NCBI RefSeq assembly: GCF_900496995.4
Contig: NW_024470384.1
Location: 303,740 to 367,739 of the forward strand
Direction of reading: 5' to 3'
Origin: Aquila chrysaetos chrysaetos
Lineage: Eukaryota; Chordata; Aves; Accipitriformes; Accipitridae
DNA: 64,000 nucleotides
In this document: positions 1-10,597 of the stretch, piece by piece
How positions within the stretch are numbered: the first letter of the stretch is position 1
Layout of the letters: every line of letters begins with the position of its first letter
Program-made: the position numbers and the translations under genes
Notes under the pieces: model-generated
Seen by the model: only the letters and a program-made list of their open reading frames with translations
What the model was told of the DNA's origin: nothing
The model's database searches: none

Positions 1-2480
1 CTGCTGGCCCCACGGCCACGGCGCTGCCGCCACGGCCCTTCCCCAGCCCCACAGCCAGGATGTGCCCCCCCCGGGGACCGTCCCCACCGGGAAGGGGGGA
101 GGACCCTAAGTGTCACCTCCGAGCAACGTGGACCCCAAAAACACCCGGTGAGGGTGGACCGGGAGGACCCTCTGCCTTCCACACGGCTTCCAGCATTGCC
201 CGGCACACGCGTGCGCGTGGCCTCACATGCGTGTGCGAGGCCCCACACGCATGTGCACGCCCTGGGATGCGTGTGCGAGGCCTGACGACCGTACCGGCCT
301 GGCACGTGTGCGTGCCGCGGGCAGGCGCGTGCCGGCGGGGTGGAGTGGGGGGGGGGGTTAACTTGGGCAGCGCTGCCAGACTCCGGGCTCAGCACTTTCC
401 CGCTTTCCCTGGCCGTACGCCGGAGCCGGGGGCCAACACCGGAGCGGGTGCCAACGCCACCCGTGTGCCCGGCTATGGGGACCCTGGCCCGGCTCCCCGC
501 TGTCCCGGAGGGTCCCGGACCCCCGTGGCCAGCCCCGGCTCCTTGCCACAGGATGCGGCCCCAGGCCCTGGCCTCGTGCCCCCACGTGCCCGGCGCAGAT
601 GGGCATCCCGCGGTGCCGGCAGCCGGTGCGGGCACTACCAGGCACCACGGCCCCTTGGCCCCGCGCTGGATCCAGCCCCGCTGCCAGCGCGGCCAGAGAG
701 GGTTTCTCCAAGGCCAGGGGGGGCTGGAGGCAGCTGGAGGAGGGAAAGGCTGGCACAGGGGGCACGGGGGAGGACGGATCTGGCCCCGGAGCGGCCGCGC
801 AGCAGAGCTGGGATGCCCCGGCCATGCCAACCCGGTCACCCCGCTGCGGTTGCATCCTGCACCGCCTCCAAGTTCAGCACCTCCAGCTCCGCAGCCCTGG
901 CTCGTTTCCCCCCAGTAGAAACCCAGTGCTGGTGCTTTGTCCTCGGTGGCCGGATCCTGCGGCCGCGCGTGTGTGTCCCCCCACACCGGGGTTGGGGAAG
1001 CCGGGGGCTGCCGCCGCTCTCACTCCCATCCCTGCAGCGAGCCAGGGCTGTGCTGGGCGTCGGAGATTTGCAAAGCTCAGCACGTTCCTGCCGCTTTCGG
1101 GGGCAGCAGGAACGAAGGGTCCTGGATCGGCCCCGGGCACCGGGATCCGGCTGCGGGGCAAAGCTCAGGGCGGCCACCCACTGTACCGCATGGCTTCTGT
1201 CCGGCCCTGGGGGGCCGCTGGAGCTGCCAGGAGCCCACCCGGCCAGAAAATTCATTTTTGGGACACGAGGGGCTTCACCGGGCCAGGCCAGGGACACTGT
1301 GAGGTCCTGCCGGGGCTGGGGTGCAGTGCGGGAGCCCCCAGCTCCGTCCGTCTGTCCGTCTGCCCGCCGGGGCACAGCGGGCACGGCGGGTGCACGGCGC
1401 TCATTAGCGTTTCCCTGTGATGAAGCAGCTGCCGCCCGCTGTGGCCAGGAGCTCAGCGCTGCCGTGATCAGAGGCCACCGGGGCCGAGCTGGCGCCCGCT
1501 GGGGCACGCTGATGGTGGAAGCGGGCGTGTGGGGACGGTGACACCGCCGTCCCCATGGAGACCCGGGGACCCTCGTTGTGGCTTTGGGGACGGTGACACC
1601 GCCGTCCCCGTGGGGACCTGGGGACCCTTGTTGTTGGCGATGGGGATGGGGACCTGGCTGTCCCCATGGGGACCCGGGGACCCTCGTCATGGCTTTGGGG
1701 ATGGGGACCCACACCCTGGGGACAGGGACACCTCCATCCCAGCCTTCTCCTGCCCAAAGGCAGGGGGACTCGGGGGTGTCCCTACATGCCCCTCTCCCCC
1801 CAGGACCCCCTTTCTAATGTCCCCAAGAGCCACCGACTTGGCAGACATGAGCTCGCTGCCCGGGGAGGGAGGGACCCAGGGTCTGTTAAAGGGGCTTGAA
1901 GGGAATTAATGGCTTTAATTAAACTAGGCAGCACCCAGGGTGGGGCTGGGAATGGGGGGGCCCAGGACCCGAAACCCCCAGGGAGGGACGGGCTGGGGGG
2001 TGCCACTGCCTGAGCCCCCCGGGAAGGGGGGGGAGACACAGACCCACAGTTACCTGGGTGGGACCTCGGTGGGGGCCGCGTGTCCTGGCAATGTCACCGG
2101 GACGCGGTGTCACCAGGACGGGGGGTCACCCCGCTCCGACCGTCCCCCGAGGCGGGGGGGGGGGGGGGCTGGGGGGCCCGGCCCAGCCCCCTCCCACCCA
2201 TTTTGGGGGGGAAAGGGGGCAGCTGCCATCCCCCTAAACAGGCAAAACCCGGTCAGCAGAGCCGCGACCCCCTCAGTAGGGCTGTGACCCCCGTTAGTGC
2301 GGGCGACACCTCGTTAGCGCCGAGGGGCAGCTCGAGCCACGGGTCCGGGGGGGGGGTGTCAGCCGGGGGTCTGGGCTGTCTCCCCCCGTTCCCGTTTTAC
2401 CCGTTATTGGGGGGTTTTGGCGCGGGGCGAATGCGTGCTGGGGGGGGGTGTGGTGGTGTACACACGCGTGTGCGTGGCGC
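1..2480. other. Intergenic, no gene recognised
   Basis: No conserved protein segment, splice-consistent exon or RNA gene was recognised. The stretch is GC-rich. It holds alternating purine-pyrimidine DNA near 200-330 (repeated GTGTGCG and CACGCG), a short minisatellite at 1530-1735 and several G runs. Long open frames here lack familiar protein content and overlap on both strands, as expected of GC-rich noncoding DNA. Confidence 0.6.
1530..1735. repeat. Minisatellite, about 55 bp period
   Basis: The element GGGGACGGTGACACCGCCGT occurs from 1531 and again from 1586, giving a 55 bp period. Diverged further units built on GGGGACC and CCCCATGGGGACC continue to about 1735. Confidence 0.75.
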
Positions 2481-2484
2481 TTCC

Positions 2485-2725
2485 CTCGGCGGCTCTGGTT
2501 GCCACGGGCATCCATGGGGCTGGTTGCCACGGGCCCTGGTTGCCAGGGCAGCCGCGGGTCGTGGTTGCCACACGGGCAGTCGGTGGTCCAGGTTGCCGCG
2601 GGCCCCGGTTGCCACGGGCGGCCGTGGGTGCCGTTGCCATGGGCCCCGGTTGCCATGGGCACCGGTTGCTATGGGCGGCCGTGGGTGCCGTTGCCATGGG
2701 CCCCGGTTGCTATGGGCGGCCGCAG
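2485..2725. repeat. Tandem array of GGTTGCCAYGGGC units
   Basis: About ten diverged copies of a short unit, GGTTGCCATGGGC or GGTTGCCACGGGC, lie head to tail just upstream of the YJU2B promoter. Each copy contains GTTGCCATGG, the left half of an RFX-type X-box. The repeat is seen directly; protein binding is inference. Confidence 0.75.
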
Positions 2726-2912
2726 ATGACGGCGCTGCGGCGGCGCAAGCGCGGGGGCGGGGGTACGGCACGTGGCGCGCACTGCGCAGGCGCGGGGCTG
2801 CGGGAAGGGCGGGGGCGTCCGGGAGGCCACGCCCCCTTCCGGCGACCTAGATCATCGCCGGGTGACGCAGCGGAAGAGGCGGGGCCTGAGGAGCGGAGCA
2901 GGAAGAGGTCGG
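2725..2912 (+). promoter_or_regulatory. YJU2B: YJU2B promoter and 5' noncoding exon (approximate)
   Basis: A CpG-dense stretch contains a partial NRF1-like element (GCGCAGGCGC near 2785). It is followed by purine-rich sequence ending in a possible donor (GAG before GTCGGTG near 2909). The next exon, 3561-3605, carries the start codon, so a noncoding first exon is required upstream. The exact transcription start cannot be seen. Confidence 0.5.
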
Positions 2913-2944
2913 TGGGGATGCGGGGGGGGGGGGGCCAGGGCCGG

Positions 2945-3500
2945 TGTCCCGTACTGGGAGGGGTGTCCGTCTCCCAGTACGTACTGGTGACCGGTGACTC
3001 TGTACTGGGAGGGGTGTCCGTGTCCCAGTACGTACTGGTGACCAGCGACCCCATATTGGGAGGGGTGTCCGTGTCCCGGTACGTACTGGAGACCCTGTAC
3101 TGGGAGGGGTGTCTGTGTCCCAGTATGTACTGGAGACCAGTGACCCCGTATTGGGAGGGGTGTCCATGTCCTGGTATGTACTGGAGACCCTGTACTGGGA
3201 GGGGTGTCCCTGTCCTGGTATGTACTGGTGACCCCGTACTGGGAGGGGTGTCTGTGTCCTGGTATGTACTGGTGATCCCGTACTGGGAGGGGTGTCCCTG
3301 TCCCCATACGTACTGGTGACCCCATACTGGGAGGGGTATCCGTGTCCCAGTATGTACTGGTGACCAGCGACCCCGTACTGGGAGGGGTGTCTGTGTCCCG
3401 GTATGTACTGGTGACCCCGTACTGGGAGGGGTATCTGTGTCCCGGTATGTACTGGTGACCAGTGACCCCATACTGGGCGGGTGTCTGCATCCCAGTACAG
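2945..3500. repeat. Minisatellite with internal inverted repeats in YJU2B intron 1
   Basis: About ten units of roughly 40-60 bp are built from GTACTGGGAGGGGTGTCC, then TGTCCCAGTAC, then GTACTGGTGACC. Because TACTGGGA and TCCCAGTA are complementary, every unit can fold on itself, and the joint CCAGTACGTACTGG is a perfect palindrome. The array lies between the inferred noncoding exon and the exon with the start codon. Confidence 0.85.
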
Positions 3501-3602
3501 ACTGGGAGCCTCCCGGCCAGCCCCCCAACCCCGTGACGACGATTCCTCGTCCCCCCCCAGGTCCCGCCTGTGCCGGTCCTGCAGCACTAGAGACCCTCCG
3601 CC

Positions 3603-5571
3603 ATGGTGAGTGGGGCCGGACGCTGCCGTGGCCACCGTGGCCGCGCCGGGGCCACCGCGGTCACACCGGGGCCACCGTGGCCGCGCCGGGGTCCCCGTCC
3701 GGCTCTAACACCCCCCGTCCCCCCCCCTTCAACCAGGGCGAGCGCAAAGGCACGAACAAGTACTACCCCCCCGACTTCGACCCGGCCAAGGTGAGGAGCT
3801 CGGCGGGGCTGGGGACGAGGACGCCCAGCTCCGGGTTTGGGGAGGGGGGGGGTTTGGGGGGGGGGTGGGCTTGCTGACCCCCCCTCTGCTTCCCTCCCGG
3901 CAGCATGGCTCCCTCAACAAGTACCACCACAGCCACCCGCTGCGGGAGAGGGCCCGCAAGCTGTCCCAGGGCATCCTCGTCATCAGGTGAGGGGACGTGC
4001 GGGGCTGGGGAGACCCCGAACCCTCCCTTCCCCTGCGGTGGGGGGGGGGGGGGCTCGTGCCGCGTCCCCCGCGGCTGCGGTGACGGCCCCGCGCCGTGTG
4101 TCCCCCTCCCCAGGTTCGAGATGCCCTACAACATCTGGTGCGACGGCTGCAAGAACCACATCGGGATGGGTGAGTTCTCCCGCCGGAATCGACCTCCTCT
4201 GAGCTCCTTCCCCCTGCTCCGGCATCGCCGGGGCTCCGCGGTCCCCGAATCCGCGTGTTCTGGATGCGGTGGGGGTTCTGATCCCCCCCCCCAACCCCAT
4301 TCTCCCTCGCAGGCGTCCGGTACAACGCGGAGAAGAAGAAGGTCGGCACTTACTACACGACGCCCATCTACAGGTGGGTGCGACGGCCGCGTCCCCATCC
4401 TTCCCCCCCTGCCGGGGGCAGTCCTGGGGCGCAGGGACCCCCACCCTGACCCCGTCCCCCTCCCCAGGTTTCGGATGAAGTGCCACCTCTGCGTCAACTA
4501 CATCGAGATGCAGACGGACCCGGCGGGCTGTGACTACGTCATCGTCAGCGGGGCCCGGCGCAAGGAGGAGCGCTGGGACATGAAGGATAACGAACAAGTC
4601 CTGCCCACCGGTGAGTCCCGGTTCCGCTGGCGAGTCCCGACCCCGAGAGGGACAACCGCCGAATCCCCTCGCTGTCCCCTGTCCCAGAGCGGGAGGAGAA
4701 GGAGAAGCTGGAGACGGATGCCATGTTCCGGCTGGAACATGGCGTGGCCGACCGGGCGACGCTACAGCGAGCCATCCCCACGCTGGCCAGTCTGCAGGAG
4801 GCCCAAAGCGCCTGGAAGGACGACTTCGCCCTCAACAGCCGGCTCCGGAGGCACTTTAGGGTGAGCCCGGGGAGGGGCTGGGGGGGGGCTCCGCAGCCCC
4901 CTCCCCTACCCGGCCGGGGCGGTTGACGGACCCCTCGTCCCCCTCCCCACCAAGGAGGAGAAGAAGACGCTGCGGGAGGAGGAGGAGGAGGCGGCGGCGC
5001 TGCAGGCGAAGGCCGGCCTGAGCATCCCTCTGGTGCGGGAGGCGGAGGAGGACCGGCGCCTGGCCGCGCTGCTCAAGTACCACAGCCCCGACTGTGCGTG
5101 GGGGGGCCGGGGCGGGCGGGGGGGCAGCAGGGGCCTCTGGCCCCCCACCCCTTGTGACCCCCAGCCTGTCCCCGTCCCCCTCCGCAGCCTACGAGGAGAA
5201 GCAGAGGATGAAGCGGACGGAGATCTCCAGCCGCTCCTGGTTCTCCCCGGCCACCAGCGGCAGAGGCGGCGAGGCACTGCGGAAGCTGGGCCTGGGGGGG
5301 CGAGCGCTGCGGGGCCGAGGGGGCCCCCCCGCTACCCTCACCGGCCTGGGCATCGTCCGGCGTCGCTCCGGAGAGGGGCCTGAGGGGCCGGCGGAGCCCG
5401 GGGGGCTGGAACGGGGCGAGACGACCCCCTGCAGCCCCCCCGCACCCGCCAGCAAGCTGCAGGGGGGGGGCCGAGGCCGGGACAGCCCCCCCTGCCACCC
5501 CCCCGGCTGCCCCGTCCACCTCCCTCGTCGCCGACTATTCCGACTCCAGCTCCGAGGCGGAGACTGCCTGA
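3603..5571 (+). CDS. YJU2B: Splicing factor YJU2B (CCDC130), 9 coding exons
   Basis: This is the YJU2/CWC16 family protein YJU2B (CCDC130), a nuclear factor linked to the spliceosome. Coding exons: 3603-3605 (ATG only, directly before GTGAGT), 3737-3790, 3904-3986, 4114-4169, 4313-4373, 4468-4610, 4688-4860, 4955-5093 and 5188-5571. The N-terminus MGERKGTNKYYPPDFDP, the zinc-binding pairs in WCDGCKNHIGMG and MKCHLCVNYIEM, and the acidic coiled-coil middle are diagnostic. The C-terminus reads DYSDSSSEAE. Exon lengths sum to 1096, one base over a whole frame. The last exon changes frame between 5280 and 5560, where G and C runs occur, so a one-base homopolymer error is likely. Corrected length would be about 364 residues, against 396 in human. 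Start and exon order are secure; the proline-rich C-terminal third is less so. Confidence 0.95.
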
Positions 5572-5703
5572 GTGGCGTTCTGGGGCTGGACCACCCCCCC
5601 CCCCCCCACCTCCCGGCTGGTCCCGGGGGGCACCTGGGCCCCCTCCCCACCCCCACACTCCCCCCCTCCCCCTGTAATTTATATGCCCCCCCCTCGCCCC
5701 GAC

Positions 5704-5709
5704 ATTAAA
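5704..5709 (+). terminator. YJU2B: Poly(A) signal of YJU2B (ATTAAA)
   Basis: ATTAAA lies about 130 bases after the YJU2B stop and is the only poly(A)-like hexamer before the MRI1 promoter. The MRI1 start codon is some 320 bases further on. Confidence 0.7.
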
Positions 5710-6026
5710 AGCTGTTGGCAGCACGGGCGCAGTCGTGTCCCTCCGCTCCTTCGTGCGGCCGCGGCGTGAGTTACCTCCCCCGGCACGGCATGGGACCCCC
5801 GTGGGGACAGGGCTCCGGGGTGGGGGCACCTGGGGGGGGGACGGTGGCGGTCCCCGCTCTCGTCCCCTGAGCTCGGACGTGGGGGGGTCCCTCTCTTGCC
5901 CCCCCCCCCAGACCCCCCCCCGTCACTCCTGGCTCTCCCCAGCCAGAGTCTGGGCCAGGGCAGGGGTGGCGGGGGGGGGGGGGGGGGGGGGGCGCAGGAA
6001 GCACCGGCACGGCTTCCGGCACGGCC

Positions 6027-8570
6027 ATGAGCCTGGAAGCCATCCGGTACCGCCGCGGCTCCCTCTCCATCCTCAACCAGCTCCTGCTGCCGGAGCAGCT
6101 CCGCTATGAGCCCGTGGACAGCGTGGAGCGCGCCTGGGAGGCCATCCGGGCCATGGAGGTGAGCGAGGGGGGGGGCTCAAGGGACCCCCAGCCCCCCCCC
6201 CCCCCCAGGGATGGCCACCGAGCCGACTGCCGTGCCCGCAGGTGCGGGGGGCCCCGGCCATCGCCTTGGTGGGGTGCCTGAGCCTGGCGCTGGAGCTGGA
6301 GGCCGGCGCGGGGCCGGCGGGGGACGCGGCGGAGCTGGAGGCCTTCGTGGGCGAGCGGCTGCGGTTCCTGCTGACGGCGCGGCCCACCGCCGTCAACCTG
6401 GGCCGTGAGGCCGAGCGGCTGCGCGCCGTCGTGCGCCGGCGGGCCCAGAGCCCCGGCGTCACCGCGCAGGGCCTGCGGGAGAGGTACGGGGCGGGGGGGG
6501 GACGGGACACCGGGTCCTGGGGAGGGGGGGGGCTTGGAGAGAGGTAGGGGAGATGCTGGGGTCCCCTGGTGGGGATTTGGGGTGTGGGGTCATCGTGGAG
6601 AGTGGGATTTAGGGTGTCAGGGTCCCCCGGCGGGGGGATTTGGGGTGTTGAGAGAGGTGGGGTGGGGCACTGGGGTCCTGGGGGGATTTGGGGTGTAAGG
6701 AGAGGTAGGGTGAGTTGCTGGGGTCCCACAGAGGAGGTTTGGGGTGTAGGATCTCACAGAGAGGGTAATTTGGGGTGTGGGGGTCCCCCGGGGGACATTT
6801 GGGGTGTCAAGGAGATGCTGGGATCCCCTGGGGGCATTTGGGGTGTTGGGGAGTGGTGGGGTGGGATACCATGGTCCTCCTGGGGGGGGATTTGGGCTGT
6901 GGGATCTTGTGGAGAGGGATTTAGGATGCTGAGCTCCCCTGAGGGGGTATTTGGGGTGTCAGGAGAGGTCGGGCAGGGTGCTGGGGTCCCTCGGGGGGAT
7001 GTGGGGTGCCGGGGCAGGGGGTTCGTATGCCCAGGTTCTCCCCCGCAGCATCATCGAGCACATCGAGGGGCTGCTGGAGAAGGACCGGGAGGACAACCGG
7101 AGCATCGGGGCGCACGGGGCCCGGCACATCCTCCAGCGCGTCCCCGAGGGCGGCGTCACCCTCCTCACCCACTGCAACACCGGCACCCTGGCCACCGCCG
7201 GCTACGGCACCGCCCTGGGTAGGCGGCGGGGAGGCGGTGGGGGGAGCCGGGCAGCCCCCTCCCCGGGGCGAGCACCGGCCCTGACGTCCCCTCCCGTTGT
7301 CCGCAGGCGTCGTGCGGGCGCTGCACGAGCAGGGCCGGCTGACACGGGTGTTCTGCACCGAGACCCGGCCCTACAACCAGGGCAGCCGGCTGACCGCCTT
7401 CGAGCTGCTGCACGACCGCGTCCCTGCCACCCTCATCGCCGACAGCGCCGCCGCCGCCACCATGCGGGACCATGGCGTCCAGGGTCAGCGACAGCAGGGT
7501 GCATGGCGGGGGGGACGGAGACGGGACTGGGGGCGGGCTGGGGACCCGCTGACTCTCGCTCTGTCCCCAGCCGTGGTGGTGGGAGCCGACCGGGTGGCCT
7601 CCAACGGGGACACGGCCAACAAGATCGGCACCTACCAGCTGGCGGTGGCGGCGCGGCACCACGGCATCCCCTTCTACGTGGCGGCCCCCACCTCGTCCTG
7701 CGACCCGGCCCTGCCCGGCGGTGCCGACATCCCCATCGAGGAGCGGCCGGGCCGGGAGCTCACCCACTTTCAGGACCTGTGCCTGGCCCCCCCGGGTGGG
7801 TGTTGTGTCCGTCCCCGTCCCCCCCCCCAGTCCCGAAGGCAGCAGCGGGTCCGGGGGGGGGGGGATCCGGGGTGACCCCAGGGTCCCCATGCCGCCGGGG
7901 TGCTGGTGGCTCCAGCGGGGGTCACCCATACGGGGCAGGGGTGTCCCCTGTGGGGGTGTCCCTGTGCCCCCCAGGGTGCTCACAGGCCCAGGGGGGGTCC
8001 CATATAAGACACAGAGGCCCATATCGGGCAGGGGGATCCCAAACGGGGTGGGTAGGTCGGCCCTATATAACATAGTGGTTCCCATATGGGTTGGGGGGTC
8101 CTATATAAGACAGGAGTGTCCTATATGGGGTGGGGATGTCCCCACACCCCCCAGGGTGCTCACAGGCCCAGGGAGGTCCCATATAGACTGGGGGGGTCCC
8201 ATATAGAGTGGGTAGGTCTTGTATAGGTCAGGGGACTCCCATATGGAGTGGGGGGGGTCCTATAAGGGATGGAGGGACCCTATATAAGATGGGGGGGGGT
8301 CCCATATAGGGCAGAGGGTCCTGTATAGGGCGAATAGGCGCTATATAGGGCGGGGGGGGGGGGTCCCATCCCTGCTGGGGGGGTGCGCGGCAGGGCCGGT
8401 CCGACTCTCTTTCCCCCTCCCCAATCTCCAGGTATCGACGTGTGGAACCCGGCCTTCGACGTCACCCCCCATGACCTCATCACGGGCGGCATCGTCACCG
8501 AGTGGGGGGTCTTCGCCCCGGCGGAGCTGCGGCAGGCGCTGGCGGAGCGGGGGGGCGCGGGGGTCAGTAA
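6027..8570 (+). CDS. MRI1: Methylthioribose-1-phosphate isomerase, 6 exons
   Basis: MRI1 converts 5-methylthioribose-1-phosphate to the ribulose form in cytosolic methionine salvage. Exons: 6027-6158, 6242-6483, 7049-7218, 7307-7483, 7571-7795 and 8432 to about 8570. The start [19 protein letters not shown] matches the family. Catalytic regions are visible: the cysteine in [16 protein letters not shown] (exon 3) and the aspartate in [14 protein letters not shown] (exon 5). Substrate-loop motifs [13 protein letters not shown] and AAPTSSCD are present. Summed length is about 361 codons, close to human (369). The stop is uncertain: after [17 protein letters not shown] the given frame runs on without a stop into the next gene. 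A TAA at 8568-8570 lies in another frame beyond a G run, so I infer a homopolymer error there. Introns 2 and 5 are filled with minisatellites. Confidence 0.94.
6545..7000. repeat. Minisatellite in MRI1 intron 2
   Basis: Diverged units of roughly 30-60 bp repeat GGGGATTTGGGGTGT together with GGGGTCCCC and GAGAGGTAGGGTG. The array fills most of the intron and is strongly G-rich on the coding strand. Confidence 0.8.
7900..8370. repeat. Minisatellite in MRI1 intron 5
   Basis: Units of about 25-35 bp carry GGGGTCCCATATAGG and TATATAAGAC. The TATATAA strings recur in many copies and look like TATA boxes, but they belong to the repeat unit inside an intron, so I do not read them as promoters. Confidence 0.8.
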
Positions 8571-8724
8571 AGCCTTCGACCGGGGGAAAAGCGCTTCCGC
8601 CTCGCTCTATCCCGGCAGGCTTTGCGCTCCGCTGCGCCGCTGCATCCCGGCGTGCCCCGCGCCCCGCCCCGTTGTATCCCGGCGTGCCCCGCGCAGTGCG
8701 GGAACCCGGAAGCGCCGCGGCGAC

Positions 8725-9248
8725 ATGGCCCAGGGCAGGCCCAAGGCAGCGGCCAAGCGGCCCGGCCGGGCGGCGGCGGGGGGGACCCCGGCCCGGGGGG
8801 CGCGGGGGCCGCGGAAGGGAGGTGAGGGGCGGCCGGGGTCGGGGGGGGCGTCAGTGGGGCTGAGGGCTTGGGCGGGGGGACGTGAAGGGGCTCGGGCTCT
8901 GCCCCCCGCCCACCCGCTGACACCCACCCCCCCCCCCCCCCAGGCCGGACCATCGCCCCCAAAAAGCTCCGTGTGATCCAGCAGCAGAAGCTGAAGAAGG
9001 TGAGGCTGGGGGGGGGGAAGTGGTGCGGGGGGGGGGGTGCCGGGTCGTGCCCCCCCCCCTCCTCTGACACTCCCGCCCTCCTCTGACATTCCCCCCCGCA
9101 GCGGCTGGAGGTGGGCATCCGGATGAAGATCGAGCGGGAGGCGGTGCAGCGGGCGGGCGCTGGCCTCCCCAAGAAGCTGGCGGTGGTCGCCGCACCCCCC
9201 GCCGCCGCCGGCCGCGCCAAGGGCAAAACCAAGAAGCGCCGGGGCTGA
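8725..9248 (+). CDS. C19orf53: C19orf53 homologue (Leydig cell tumour 10 kDa protein homologue)
   Basis: A small basic protein of unknown biochemical role. Exons are 8725-8821, 8944-8999 and 9102-9248, summing to exactly 300 bases, that is 99 residues plus stop, the same length as I recall for human. The protein begins [17 protein letters not shown]. It carries the conserved core [20 protein letters not shown] and ends in a lysine-arginine tail (GKTKKRRG). All splice sites are GT-AG with consistent phase. The start codon is only about 155 bases after the probable MRI1 stop, so promoter and MRI1 3' end must overlap or nearly touch. Lysine richness suggests nuclear or nucleolar location, which is inference. 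Confidence 0.92.
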
Positions 9249-9367
9249 GGACCACCCTGAGGACCACCCCCCCTCCTTCCCCCCCCCCCCGAGGCGCTGG
9301 GGGGGGGGGGGGGCGTGGCGGGAGCTGTCATGAGCGCGTCCGTCCTCAGCCATCGCTGTAATTGTCT

Positions 9368-9373
9368 AATAAA
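9368..9373 (+). terminator. C19orf53: Poly(A) signal of C19orf53 (AATAAA)
   Basis: A canonical AATAAA lies 120 bases after the stop codon. It closes the first gene group and faces the microRNA transcript, which runs on the opposite strand from about 11 kb toward it. Confidence 0.85.
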
Positions 9374-9469
9374 AGGGGTTTGGGGGGGGCGCGTGTCTCC
9401 CCCCCACCACCACCGCTGTTGGTGTTCCCCGCGTTGAGGGGGGGGGTCCCGGGGGGGGCGGCGCCGCGC

Positions 9470-9660
9470 GTGTGGAGGGAGCCAGGTCCCGGGGGGGGGA
9501 AATGGGGCAGCCCCGGGTGGCGGTGGGGGGGTCAGGGGGGTTCTTGAGGTCGGGATCCCGGGGGGGGGAAATGGGGCAGCCCCGGGTGGCGGTGGGGGGG
9601 GTCAGGGGGGTTCTTGAGGTCGGGATCCCGGAGGGGGGGGGGGGGGGGGGGCGCCGGGGC
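9470..9660. repeat. Short tandem duplication, about 73 bp
   Basis: A block containing CCCGGGGGGGGGAAATGGGG followed by CAGCCCCGGGTGGCGGTGG and GGGTTCTTGAGGTCGGGATC occurs twice in direct succession (starts near 9487 and 9557). No coding content was recognised. Confidence 0.7.
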
Positions 9661-9739
9661 CGGGGAGGAGCCTCCGGGGGTTCCCGGGGCCGGTGTCGCC
9701 GTGGGTGGTCCCGTCCCGCCGTTACGCTGCCGCTTTTCT

Positions 9740-10090
9740 GGCGCCGGCAGAACTTTATGAATGGGGTTCCCGAGGCCACGCCCCCTCTCGCCGGTACCGC
9801 CTCCCCGCCCTCTCTCCTTGCTCGTTGGTGGGCTGCGCCGTGACGGGCAGCTCTCTCCGCCCCGAGGTGATTGATAGAGGGAGGAGCGCCGGCGACCAAT
9901 CGGCGGGCGCCGGGGGCGGGGGCTGCGCTGCGGTTGGTTCACGCTCCCGCAGAGCCTTAAAGGCGCCGCGTCTCTTTTGGGAGCGGAGGGGTGGGGGGGG
10001 GACGGGACACGTGGGCAAACGCCCCCACAGTCTTTGGGTGGGGTCTGATTGGGCGTGGCCGGTGGTTGAGCCCCGCCCCCTCCCGCGGGG
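9740..10090. promoter_or_regulatory. CCAAT-rich promoter-like region, gene unknown
   Basis: The stretch has CCAAT at 9897, inverted CCAAT elements (TTGGTT near 9935, ATTGG near 10047), GGGGCGGGG and GC boxes, and a weak TATA-like CTTAAAGG near 9956. It lies between the 3' ends of C19orf53 and the microRNA transcript. That position would suit an unannotated transcript, but I recognise no exon here. The class is inferred from motifs alone. Confidence 0.35.
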
Positions 10091-10169
10091 GCCCCCTCCT
10101 CCGCCCCCCCCATCTCTGACATCAGGGAAATTCCCTGAAATCGGGCGCGTTTCACAAAGCGCCGCCGGG

Positions 10170-10175
10170 TTTATT
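10170..10175 (-). terminator. Candidate poly(A) signal of the miR-23a/27a/24 primary transcript
   Basis: The + strand reads TTTATT, giving AATAAA on the - strand about 425 bases downstream of the miR-24 hairpin. It is a plausible 3' end for the microRNA primary transcript. No transcript evidence is available. Confidence 0.5.
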
Positions 10176-10597
10176 TTGGGAAACAAACAGGGAAAAACGG
10201 GGGCGGGCGGGGCCCGGACTCCTGGGTCCCCGTCCTGCCGGGGCGTGCCCCCCGCCCCCCAACACCCCCCCCGTGACTCATCCCCGTAATCCCCTCATTG
10301 CCGGTGACGCCCCGTGGCGGGGGCTCCCGGGGCTGCTTATGGTCCCGGTCCTCCCATTCCCTCCTCTTTTTGGGGGACCCCCCCCGGGGGGGTTTCGGGG
10401 TTTCTGCAGTGTGGAAGAACCTGCGGGTCCCGGTGAGCTCGGCCGTGCACGCGGGACCCGGGCAGGGCTCCACCACGGGGGGTGGGGGGGGTCGGGGGGG
10501 GGGGTCCTGAGTGTGTCCCAGAGGGTTTTGGGAGACCCCGGGGTGGGGGGGGGGGGCAGTTCGGGGACCCCGTGGGCCGCCGGCGCGAGGGGCCAGA

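Noticed and set aside
60-1541. Open frame of 493 codons at the window start
   Set aside because: Composition is R, G, P and A rich with no family motif, several overlapping frames are equally open on both strands, and no splice or promoter logic supports it.
2710-3635. Repetitive - strand frames over the YJU2B intron array
   Set aside because: These are minisatellite units translated in several overlapping frames, with no gene signals.
7900-8370. Many TATATAA strings that look like TATA boxes
   Set aside because: They recur as part of the minisatellite unit inside MRI1 intron 5, and C19orf53 has its own CpG-rich start further right.
9400-10300. Possible remnant of ZSWIM4 exons
   Set aside because: No SWIM zinc-ligand pattern or other ZSWIM4-like segment was seen in any frame.
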